From Spirochaetales bacterium (GTDB lineage Bacteria; Spirochaetota; Spirochaetia; SZUA-6; JAFGRV01), in assembly GCA_016930085.1 (NCBI GenBank), contig JAFGHO010000107.1, positions 62,001 through 126,000 of the forward strand: 64,000 bases of DNA. The letters run 5' to 3'. The notes beneath the pieces were generated by a model. The model was not told the DNA's origin. It made no database searches and saw only the letters and a program-made list of their open reading frames with translations. Shown piece by piece: positions 57,097 through 64,000 of this stretch (the stretch's first letter is position 1; each line of letters starts with the position of its first letter). A program made the translations under genes and the position numbers.

Positions 57097-57221
57097 CGCC
57101 TTGACTCCTCATTGGTTTTGCTTTTATCCGTCCCGGGGAACTCCATCCGCCTGTGACAATTCCCTCCCCATTAATATCGTTCATACCGGTGGTATGGTTA
57201 ACCGGTAAAAAACCGTATTTT

Positions 57222-57245
57222 CTTCCCGTGAGTTTTCACGGGAAG
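57222..57245 (-). repeat. 10-bp perfect hairpin downstream of the kinase-like gene
   Basis: CTTCCCGTGA (57222-57231) and TCACGGGAAG (57236-57245) around a four-base loop, 12 nt after the kinase-like stop on the minus strand, followed there by AAAATACGG and a CGGT/ACCG mini-hairpin around a T-run. It may stop or pause transcription before the epimerase gene. Confidence 0.55.
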
Positions 57246-57256
57246 CCTCGCGCGCG

Positions 57257-59062
57257 TTATTGTGCGCTGTTGATCTCCCGTGTGTTATCGGGCATGTCGA
57301 TAAGCGATGACGATTGGCCGCTTGTGGGAAAATGGCGCGCATCCGTTACGCGGGAAAAACGGCCCGCCGGTCGGATTCTGCGAATCAGTTCGAAGTTGCA
57401 GATGATGACGGCGGGTTTTTTATCGATGTCGTGAAGAAGGTTGCCCCTGCTGTCGAGTGAGAGAAGCAGGTGGGACCCCTTCATGTTCAGATCCTCGAAT
57501 CCGGCCTTGAATAATTTCTTTTTTTGCCGCTGTAAAAGCTGTTTGTATTCTTTTTTTGAAATAAGTCCGATTTTACAGGCGTAAATCGCATTGACGCTGC
57601 TGTAATAGTTGCCGTCATACAGGGCAAGCATATCGTCGGGTCCGTTCCAGTAGCCCCAGATCAGCAGATAGTCGCGATCTTCTCTCAGGATCGGCGTGTC
57701 GTCGGGATTGCGAAGATCGCTGTGGGCTATATATCGCCTCTTGTCGCTGAGTGACGAATCGATATCGATGGCGTTGCCGGTCATATAAATGGCTCGCGGA
57801 TATATCGTCTGAATGCCTTTTTTATTCAATTCCAGCGCGATGCTTACCTCTTCGAAGGGGCTGTTATAGCCATGCTCGATAATACGGCGGGCGTGTCCGC
57901 CGAGCGGATCGACATGGGGGAGGAGCCCGACCCGCGATACCTTCCAGACAAGGTGGATATTGTCTTTTGTTACGGTATGGTATATTTCACTTGTGGCGGA
58001 AAGCTTTTTCCTGGGTGTCTTTTCCCATCGTTCGGGAAGAAAATAATCGAACAACTCCGGGTCCCTTCCCACTATCCAGAGGGCCCCGTGGGTAAACTCC
58101 GCGTGCCCGTAAATATAGTCGACACCCATAATCGTCCGTGATTTGAGGTACGGTGGAATGCTTTTAAACCCGCTGTACGAGAAGCGGGTACTTTGTCGTC
58201 TCAGATAATTGGTTCTTTTCGCGTTTTTGACGATTCTATCCCGTTCGGTAGTCCGCTCAAGAAGTTCGAAATCGACAAGCGCATACGGGATGCTGCCGTC
58301 TTTGGTACGTTTAAGGGCGCGGTCTTTTCCGGGTCTGATGATGATGTGATGGGGCTTTCTGTCCCTGACATGAAATCCCTTGTTTCTGAGTTCTTTATCG
58401 ACATGCAGCGTGAACGCTTTCATCGTTTCCCTGTCGACGATCCCGAGGGTGTGGGCTTTTGCGAGGTCGATTCCCTTGACCCATTCATAGATCATAACGT
58501 ATGAACGGTACATATTGAGTTCTATTTCTTCATGGGCGGCGATTTTGTTCCGCATTTTGTACTCACGCCTGCCGGATTCCCAAAGTTCGACGTGTTCGTT
58601 CGGGACATAGACGGCAAGCGGTTTTTGTGTAATGATTCTGCCCGGGGATTCATACTTGGTGTTTCTCAATTCCATGACCAGTGAAAACTCCTCGAAGGGG
58701 CTGTTGAACTCTGCACCTGCAAACTCTTCAAAGTCTTCCGCGCCCGGTATGTCCTGTCCCATTCTATTCCATTTGATTACCACGTCTTTACATACTCCAT
58801 TCACCTCTTTTGTTCTTACACGGTAGGTGCAGCTTGTACCCGATAATCGATCGGAGTGCGCCTGAAACCAGTCCCTGTCGGTCAGAAATTGACGAGGTTC
58901 CAGTTGATGGTAAAATGGTATGCCGTATTTCGTTACATAGAGGTCTTCATTCTCATTGAGACCGATATGGAGGTAATGGATCCCCAGAATTTGTGTGACC
59001 TCCGAGTTTTTAATCGAAAGCGACAGTTTCCCGAATTTCATCACATCGGAAATGTTTTCCAT
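57257..59062 (-). CDS. tandem protein-kinase-like protein (active-like plus degenerate copy)
   Basis: 601 residues, no signal peptide or membrane segment. The first half resembles a protein-kinase-like fold: Lys in DVVIKWNRM (K97), a helix NSPFEEFSLVMELRN (120-134), a hinge-like YVMIYEWVKGIDLAKAH, a catalytic-loop-like HVRDRKPHHIII (231-242) and a metal-site-like ALVDFELLER (261-270). The second half repeats the order: LVWK374, NSPFEEVSIALELNKKG (400-416), DYLLIWGYWNGPDD, GFEDLNMKGSHLLL (521-534) and IICNFELIRR. In this copy D234 and D264 are both replaced by Asn (N526, N556), as in pseudokinases. No close family recognised. Kinase activity, and its substrate, are inference. Confidence 0.6.
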   Translation of the reverse strand: MENISDVMKFGKLSLSIKNSEVTQILGIHYLHIGLNENEDLYVTKYGIPFYHQLEPRQFLTDRDWFQAHSDRLSGTSCTYRVRTKEVNGVCKDVVIKWNRMGQDIPGAEDFEEFAGAEFNSPFEEFSLVMELRNTKYESPGRIITQKPLAVYVPNEHVELWESGRREYKMRNKIAAHEEIELNMYRSYVMIYEWVKGIDLAKAHTLGIVDRETMKAFTLHVDKELRNKGFHVRDRKPHHIIIRPGKDRALKRTKDGSIPYALVDFELLERTTERDRIVKNAKRTNYLRRQSTRFSYSGFKSIPPYLKSRTIMGVDYIYGHAEFTHGALWIVGRDPELFDYFLPERWEKTPRKKLSATSEIYHTVTKDNIHLVWKVSRVGLLPHVDPLGGHARRIIEHGYNSPFEEVSIALELNKKGIQTIYPRAIYMTGNAIDIDSSLSDKRRYIAHSDLRNPDDTPILREDRDYLLIWGYWNGPDDMLALYDGNYYSSVNAIYACKIGLISKKEYKQLLQRQKKKLFKAGFEDLNMKGSHLLLSLDSRGNLLHDIDKKPAVIICNFELIRRIRPAGRFSRVTDARHFPTSGQSSSLIDMPDNTREINSAQ

Positions 59063-59195
59063 AACCTAAATATAGTGAAAAAAAGCCGGTCGATGCAACT
59101 CGAACAGGGCCCGGTTGGGGCGGAGAACATCGATTTTTGTACATACGGCCGGCTTCGGAAAACGTCCTTACCAATGCGGTTTGTTGCCGTGCCGA

Positions 59196-59242
59196 TTTAG
59201 ATTAATATATAAGTTGACAATTTAAATCTAAACGGATATATT
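59196..59242 (+). promoter_or_regulatory. cysE promoter embedded in an inverted repeat
   Basis: TTGACA (59214-59219) and TATATT (59237-59242) are 17 nt apart. TTTAGATT (59196-59203) and AATCTAAA (59225-59232) form an inverted repeat that spans the -35 element and spacer, a plausible operator for a dimeric regulator. The ATG of cysE is 68 nt downstream, with AGGAGG before it. Confidence 0.65.
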
Positions 59243-59309
59243 TATTATAAAAATGGTTATATAAAATGGGAGTATATCGCGCGGCCCGGTATAGGAAAGG
59301 AGGGGACGG

Positions 59310-60254
59310 ATGAAAGAGAAGGATGACTGGAAAAAAACGACAATGCATCATCTTGTCGATATCCTCGGGCAATCGTATGAAAAACAGAGAGGAATAAACC
59401 ATGTTGACGGACTCAATCTACCCACGACCGAATCCGTCGTTGAGATTATCAGGGATTTTTTCAGAATCATATTCCCCGGTTTTATCGGAAATGAGGCCGT
59501 GACCACGTCTTCAGTTCGCTATTATGTGGGATCGATCATCGAACAACTCTATGATAAATGTGTGGAACAAATAACGCGTGCGTTGAAGTATCAGTGTACC
59601 CTGAACAAATGCGACGAATGCGATTGTGAATGGAGGGCGAAACATATTACCGAAAAGCTTCTTCAATCGCTTCCCGAAAACAGGCGATTGCTGAAACTCG
59701 ATGTCGAGGCGGCCTATGACGGGGATCCTGCCGCGAAATCCCTTGACGAGATTATTATGGCCTATCCGTTCATCAAGGCAATCACGGTCCACCGGATCGC
59801 ACATATCCTCTACACCGAACAGGTTCCCCTTATCCCCCGTATCATGAACGAGTGGACGCATTCGGAAACCGCTATCGATATCCACCCGGGGGCGAACGTC
59901 GGTGAATCGTTCTTCATCGATCATGGCAGCGGTGTGGTTATCGGTGAAACGACGGAAATAGGAAACAATGTGAAAATATATCAGGGGGTCACCCTCGGCG
60001 CCCTCTCGTTTTCCAAAGACGAACGCGGTAAGATGATCCGGGGGACAAAAAGGCACCCGACCCTCAAGGATAACGTGACGGTATATGCGAACGCGACGAT
60101 TTTAGGCGGACATACCGTCATCGGCAAGAATGTGGTGATCGGCGGTAATACATGGATAACCGAGTCCGTCGAACCGGATACGGTCGTCACTATCAGCAAT
60201 CCGGAACTCTGTTACCGAAAAAACGGTGAATGTGGAAGCCGTGTCACTTCATGA
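59310..60254 (+). CDS. cysE: serine O-acetyltransferase
   Basis: Acetylates L-serine from acetyl-CoA for cysteine synthesis; 314 residues, the longer EpsC-like type. The N-terminal half is helical; the C-terminal half is a left-handed beta-helix of hexapeptide repeats: IDIHPGANVGESFFIDHGSG, VIGETTEIGNNVKIYQGVTL, and HPTLKDNVTVYANATILGGH. The catalytic His are in the HPGANVG and DHGSG segments. An unusual cysteine cluster, C96, C101, C104 and C106 (CTLNKCDECDCEW), sits in the helical part. Promoter with an inverted repeat upstream. Confidence 0.93.
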   Translation: MKEKDDWKKTTMHHLVDILGQSYEKQRGINHVDGLNLPTTESVVEIIRDFFRIIFPGFIGNEAVTTSSVRYYVGSIIEQLYDKCVEQITRALKYQCTLNKCDECDCEWRAKHITEKLLQSLPENRRLLKLDVEAAYDGDPAAKSLDEIIMAYPFIKAITVHRIAHILYTEQVPLIPRIMNEWTHSETAIDIHPGANVGESFFIDHGSGVVIGETTEIGNNVKIYQGVTLGALSFSKDERGKMIRGTKRHPTLKDNVTVYANATILGGHTVIGKNVVIGGNTWITESVEPDTVVTISNPELCYRKNGECGSRVTS

Positions 60255-60348
60255 AGCGTCTCGGGAAGACGAAGTGCCCCCGCCATTATCGCGGCGTTTT
60301 GCTTCCGGACCGCTTCAGGGGATGGTACGAAATGCGGTTTTCCTGCGC

Positions 60349-61020
60349 CTAATTCGAAATGTTGTTGTTCGACCATTCAATGGCGAACTGGCGTAACTCT
60401 ATGGCGTTTTTCATATGCAATTTTTTCTTGAGGCTTTTTCTGTACGTCTCGATCGTTCCCGGTTTGAGATAGAGTTTCTCCGCGATCTGGTGAGGTTTAT
60501 ACCCTTTTCCGATGAGTCTGAATATCTCGAACTCGCGATCCGATAATCGCTGAATCGGGTCGAATGATTTTGACATGATGCTGTCCACCATTTGGGTGAG
60601 AATGGTGTCTTCCATATCGGGACTGAGATAAATTTTCCCGTCGATAATCGTTTTAATCGCCGAGATGACGCAGGAAGGATCTTCCGATTTCATGACATAT
60701 CCCTGGGCACCGAGGTTCAGGGATCTTGTGGCGAACACCGCTTCATCATACATCGAAAGAACGAGGCAGTAGGTGTCGGGATGGTTGTGGCGGAGAATCT
60801 TCACCAGTTCGAGACCGTTTTTTCCGTTGAGTGAAATATCGATAATGGCAAAATCGAACCGTTCGTTTTCGATGAGTAAAATGGTTTCTTCAAAAGTCGA
60901 GGCCTCTCCGATGACCTCGAATCCTTCTTCGCTGTTTATCAGGTAGGCAAGACCTTTGCGAAAAATCGGATGATCATCGATAATAATGAAACTGACAACA
61001 TCCTTGCATGTTTTTATCAT
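60349..61020 (-). CDS. NarL/FixJ-family response regulator
   Basis: 223 residues. Receiver domain: acidic pair D15-D16 in FIIIDDHPIFRKGL, phospho-accepting D61 in FDFAIIDISLNGKNG, Thr/Ser in CLVLSMYDE and Lys in GYVMKSEDP. LuxR-type helix-turn-helix near 158-210: LSDREFEIFRLIGKGYKPHQ, IAEKLYLKPGTIETYRKSLK. No histidine kinase gene adjoins; the orphan LacI-kinase at 39161 is one of several possible partners. AGGGG-type purine-rich site precedes the ATG. Confidence 0.93.
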   Translation of the reverse strand: MIKTCKDVVSFIIIDDHPIFRKGLAYLINSEEGFEVIGEASTFEETILLIENERFDFAIIDISLNGKNGLELVKILRHNHPDTYCLVLSMYDEAVFATRSLNLGAQGYVMKSEDPSCVISAIKTIIDGKIYLSPDMEDTILTQMVDSIMSKSFDPIQRLSDREFEIFRLIGKGYKPHQIAEKLYLKPGTIETYRKSLKKKLHMKNAIELRQFAIEWSNNNISN

Positions 61021-61421
61021 TGCTTTTTCCCCTTTCGTTTCACTCCGTATCGTGCATCATATGTTCGTTTTTAATGAGTACAACCCCCGCAAACGGACGA
61101 TCCTGTACCCGCGCATTATAACGGGCGGATACACAACCCGGCATGAATGCGCTGGTCACCGTATCACATAAGATTTCATCAGCGTGGTATGGTGTCCTCA
61201 TGATTCTCCGGAACCGATGATGACAGACACCGAGTTAGGTTTCTTCCTCGTTCATCATTATACACCAGAAATTGGTTTTATACAGTAGAATTTTTCAAGA
61301 AATTTTACTATTTTCCGTCAGTGAGGCTTTCGTCAAAGCACCCATTTTTCACGGTGCGGCATACAGGCCGGGGATAAGGAGGCGGTGTATCGTTACGGAT
61401 GACCGGGAACAGGAGGCATTC
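61021..61421. other. intergenic region between the response regulator and exported-protein genes
   Basis: 401 nt with no supported gene. Contains the imperfect inverted repeat AGTAGAATTT / AAATTTTACT near 61286-61309, which is A/T-rich and followed by T residues on the plus strand, and could end transcripts from the right. The response regulator promoter was not located with confidence. Confidence 0.4.
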
Positions 61422-62153
61422 TTATTCGGACAACCCGGGGCCGTCGATTCGGATAAGCACGTCATTTCCCGAAACGAGTCTGTCTCCGTCGATTTTGAGG
61501 CGACGCGGAAACGGGCTCCCGGAACCGAGATCGACCGACACCGAAAGCCCGTCGATGCTGTAACGGCCTTCATACGTTACGGGCATTCTCGCTTCCGGGC
61601 CGAGGATTTCTTCGATGACCACCGATCCGTCCTCCCGGAAACTCCATGTCCACTCACCCGATACCCTCGATTTTTTTCTCGCGGTCATTTTCCAGGTTCC
61701 GATGACCGGATTCATAACGCTCTCCTTTCCCTCTTTTTCGACAAATCCGCCCGCCTCATCTCCATTGTCGTTCGAGAGGATAAAATCATATATTTCATCT
61801 ACCCTGAGTTCCCACGTCGCCCCCTGTATCGGATCCGGGTAAAATAGAAAAAAAGTATCTTCGACGTGTTGTTTTTTCGGGATTTCAAGGTAGACCGGTG
61901 AACGCGGCGTCTCGTCGGTAATATGTTTTTGAGTACCATCGGGAAAAAGGTAAATGGTCGCTGTGAGAGTTTTATCGAGTGAGGTCGTATTTTTAACACG
62001 AACCGTGAAATTGACGATCCCGTCGATACAGGACGGCGCGTGCGAAACTGAAATTTCCAGTCCCTTTTGTTTTATTGTTTTCGCGTGGACAGGTATGAGA
62101 GCAAGGATAACCAAAAGGGATAAAACTGCGTACCATGTTTTCATTTCAAACAC
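61422..62153 (-). CDS. exported protein of unknown function
   Basis: 243 residues. Signal peptide: KTWYAVLSLLVILALIPVHA. Two regions follow: residues 25-140 resemble an immunoglobulin-like or BsuPI-type domain (IVNFTVRVKNTTSLDKTLTA, LEIPKKQHVEDTFFLFY), and 150-240 a lipocalin-like fold start (VIGTWKMTARKKSRVSGEWT, WSFREDGSVVIEEI, YEGRYSIDGLSVSVDLGSG). Start either GTG here (AAGGATGA just upstream) or the ATG three codons on. Function unknown; 140 nt from the next gene on the same strand. Confidence 0.65.
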   Translation of the reverse strand: MFEMKTWYAVLSLLVILALIPVHAKTIKQKGLEISVSHAPSCIDGIVNFTVRVKNTTSLDKTLTATIYLFPDGTQKHITDETPRSPVYLEIPKKQHVEDTFFLFYPDPIQGATWELRVDEIYDFILSNDNGDEAGGFVEKEGKESVMNPVIGTWKMTARKKSRVSGEWTWSFREDGSVVIEEILGPEARMPVTYEGRYSIDGLSVSVDLGSGSPFPRRLKIDGDRLVSGNDVLIRIDGPGLSE

Positions 62154-62294
62154 TCATCCTTTCAGAACGCGCGTTAACCGCCCGTTTATCGTGTGTTAAA
62201 AAAGCGGTATATAAACGACATCCGCCGCTTTTTCAAACGACGTCCGCCGTTATTCCTTTCTCTTCCGCTATTCACGGATGTCGTACGCCATGCG

Positions 62295-63344
62295 TCATTC
62301 CATAAGCACGGCGGTCATGAATGACCGGTACGCCTCCGCCATCTCCGCATTCAGGGGGATATGATCCGGATCGAATCGAAATGAAGGACAGGCAATCGCG
62401 TAGGCGAGGGATTCTCTGTTTTCCTCCCAGGAGGTTTCCCATCGCGAAGCGGGGAAAAAGAGGAGGGGACCGGATGTTTCCCGGTGCGTGAAGGGAAGAA
62501 GGGGATTACTCTCTTCAGCGATCGGGACACATCCCAATGCCCCGGTTTGAAAGAAGGCGTAGCGGTAAACGCCGTTGTTTTCATTGACGCTATTTCGTAT
62601 ATGCAAAGCGGGAATCTCAGGGCCGCCTCCGGGTTCGGGGAGGTCGATGAACCACTCGCATTGCAGGCCGGAAGCCTTGCCTTCTTTTTTTTCGATTATC
62701 CCGGTGTCGGAAAGAAGCCATGTTTCCTCCCGGACCGAACATGTGCCGTTTTCGTCAAGCCCGAGACGGACGAGACCCACGATACCGTTCGTAAGCATAT
62801 CCGGATTGAGACCGATCCAGTTTCCCGTCAGGTCCTCATCCAGATATGCGTTCATGATGTGCGGATGTTTTTCAAGGGGAAATCGCCGGTCCGCGGCGTA
62901 ATCGGATATACATTTTATTGAAAAAGCGATACGTTTCGACGCGAGAACCGCCTCCGTTCCGGAGTCGATGACGGAGAAAAAGCCGTGATACGGTTCGTCC
63001 GGGTTCCCCTTTTTTTCGAGTAAAAGAATGGGATAAAAAAACCATGCCGCCGTTTTCCAATGTGCGGGGTCAAAAGGAACAGCGTGTTCCTCCTGTTGTA
63101 CCGTCGAACCGGAAGGCCATGTATCCTGATCTATTCTGAACGTAAAAATGAGTGAAGCCCCCGGAGAACCGAAAACATAGACATCGGTGACGGTAAACAT
63201 CACCCCCGCCTCTCCGTTCCGGATGTCTTTTTTCATAATGATATTCCCGATTGAACAAAGGGGGGGATCGGCAAAGAGGGGAGAATGACAGGCGGGAAGA
63301 GAGAACCATATAACGATCACGATCGACAGATTTTTGATATTCAT
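62295..63344 (-). CDS. putative lipoprotein of unknown function
   Basis: 349 residues from MNIKNLSIVIVIWFSLPACH; LPAC is a possible lipobox. The same frame is open further up and overlaps the phosphatase gene. The mature part has GEAGVMFTVTDVYVFGSP, LIFTFRIDQDTWPSG and TGNWIGLNPDMLTNGIVGLV, which suggests beta-sandwich modules, and several Trp residues. No family recognised. Ribosome site weak. 16 nt after the phosphatase stop, so probably cotranscribed with it. Confidence 0.6.
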   Translation of the reverse strand: MNIKNLSIVIVIWFSLPACHSPLFADPPLCSIGNIIMKKDIRNGEAGVMFTVTDVYVFGSPGASLIFTFRIDQDTWPSGSTVQQEEHAVPFDPAHWKTAAWFFYPILLLEKKGNPDEPYHGFFSVIDSGTEAVLASKRIAFSIKCISDYAADRRFPLEKHPHIMNAYLDEDLTGNWIGLNPDMLTNGIVGLVRLGLDENGTCSVREETWLLSDTGIIEKKEGKASGLQCEWFIDLPEPGGGPEIPALHIRNSVNENNGVYRYAFFQTGALGCVPIAEESNPLLPFTHRETSGPLLFFPASRWETSWEENRESLAYAIACPSFRFDPDHIPLNAEMAEAYRSFMTAVLME

Positions 63345-63360
63345 TTGTTTTCTGTCTGCC

Positions 63361-64000
63361 TCATTCCCTTTCGATAATAAAAAGTGACGCATCGTCCTTG
63401 TATTCCTGCTTCATGTGCCACCCGCGTTCTTCATTTTCAAGATTACGGATGAGATCCGGAATCTTGATCTTTGTATTGTTTTCGATAAAGGCAACAAGAC
63501 GGTTAAAGCATATCTGATTTATGTCTGCAAACGTGGAATCGATAAGCCCGTCGGAATAGAGAAAAAGCCTGCTTTGGGGTTCAAACGTAAACTCGTATTC
63601 CGACAGCACCGGTTCCGCGGTCATTCCGATCGCGCTCCCGTTTGCCTGGATGATTTTAATCTTACCCTCATGACCCTGATAGATTGGGGAAGGATGTCCG
63701 GCGTTAACGAGACGGGTCGATCCTGTTTTTATATCGGTTATCGCGTATACCAGCGTGAAATATGGATTATCCTTTTCCGCGATAAAGAAGCGGTTGTTCA
63801 ACTCCCGGGCCACTTCGCCGGGAGAACGTATCATGGATTGAGAGCCGTCCTCCGGCTGCCGGACCAGTATGCCCCCCTTGTTCGGGGCCGGAGAAAGGAA
63901 TTGATGCAGATTCATGGAAAAAAGCGCCGTCGTAAAACCATACCCTGAAACATCGAGCATGAAGAAACCGATGTGGTTCTCGTCGAGTGAAAAAAAGTTG
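63361..64000 (-). CDS. SpoIIE-type PP2C-like serine phosphatase, C-terminal part (partial)
   Basis: The frame runs off the right edge: reading from base 64000 gives NFFSLDENHIGFFMLDVSGY, so the ATG at 63960 is internal. DVSGYG holds a metal-binding Asp, NAGHPSPIYQG and FLYSDGLIDSTFA further conserved PP2C/SpoIIE motifs, and KDDASLFIIER the final metal-binding Asp. Such phosphatases (RsbU-like) dephosphorylate anti-sigma antagonists and usually carry an N-terminal sensor, outside the window. A GGDGFTTALFSMNLHQ-like stretch (GFTTALFSMNLHQFLSP) is normal for the family. Confidence 0.88.
   Translation of the reverse strand, partial: NFFSLDENHIGFFMLDVSGYGFTTALFSMNLHQFLSPAPNKGGILVRQPEDGSQSMIRSPGEVARELNNRFFIAEKDNPYFTLVYAITDIKTGSTRLVNAGHPSPIYQGHEGKIKIIQANGSAIGMTAEPVLSEYEFTFEPQSRLFLYSDGLIDSTFADINQICFNRLVAFIENNTKIKIPDLIRNLENEERGWHMKQEYKDDASLFIIERE

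Noticed and set aside
61272-61847. 191-codon plus-strand open frame overlapping the exported-protein gene
   Set aside because: Mostly antisense to a gene with a clear signal peptide; no ribosome site or family motif.

Overview
The window reads as a chromosome segment of a free-living, polysaccharide-degrading bacterium, most likely a member of the Spirochaetota. This placement is an inference from gene order (rpoC-rpsL-rpsG, then tuf directly before the S10-spc-alpha ribosomal string, with no fusA), from the abundance of chemotaxis and LacI-like sensor proteins, and from bactofilin; a 16S or marker-gene tree would decide it. Almost every stretch is coding, and several promoters have near-perfect TTGACA / 17 nt / TATAAT spacing.

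Layout. 1-17060: translation and transcription block on the plus strand: 3' end of rpoC, rpsL, rpsG, tuf, then rpsJ to rplQ with secY and rpoA inside. 17151-18819: a ketopantoate reductase-family gene converging on a lipoprotein gene. 19030-22577: glycolytic cluster gap-pgk-tpiA followed by secG. 22787-31414: mixed housekeeping genes (flavodoxin-like protein, membrane protein, J-domain protein, SurA-like chaperone, nusB, TPR protein, bactofilin, map, HtrA protease). 31659-36730: a phosphoribosyltransferase overlapping a 1486-residue secreted protein made of chitobiase-C-like repeats and a beta-helix. 36788-41773: two cytoplasmic sensors that join a LacI-type sugar-binding domain to different outputs (chemoreceptor signalling hairpin; histidine kinase). 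41856-46178: two secreted glycosidases (GH9+CBM3 and GH43+LamG), each ending in a dockerin, with a broken signal-peptide/dockerin gene between them. 46334-50484: a four-gene minus-strand operon for coenzyme A synthesis made entirely of archaeal-type enzymes. 50719-60254: radical SAM protein, gpsA, a methyl-accepting chemotaxis protein, an M20 peptidase, an NAD-dependent epimerase, an unusual tandem kinase-like protein and serine acetyltransferase. 60349-64000: NarL-type response regulator, two exported proteins of unknown function and the C-terminal part of a SpoIIE-type phosphatase cut by the window edge.

How the genes work together. The CoA operon encodes pantoate kinase, phosphopantothenate synthetase, an MfnA-type decarboxylase that can supply beta-alanine, and CoaBC. 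Together they cover pantoate to 4'-phosphopantetheine by the route known from archaea instead of the bacterial PanC/PanD/CoaA route; the ketopantoate reductase-like gene at 17151 could supply pantoate. The dockerin glycosidases degrade plant cell-wall glucans and arabinan/xylan-type polymers, and the two LacI-type sensors beside them plausibly sense the released sugars inside the cell.

Best candidates for new biology: the archaeal-type CoA operon in a bacterium; the duplicated kinase/pseudokinase protein at 57257-59062; the paired LacI-sensor fusions, one with a probable CTG start; and the dockerin set with a decayed third member. No CRISPR array, tRNA, rRNA, integrase or insertion sequence was recognised.
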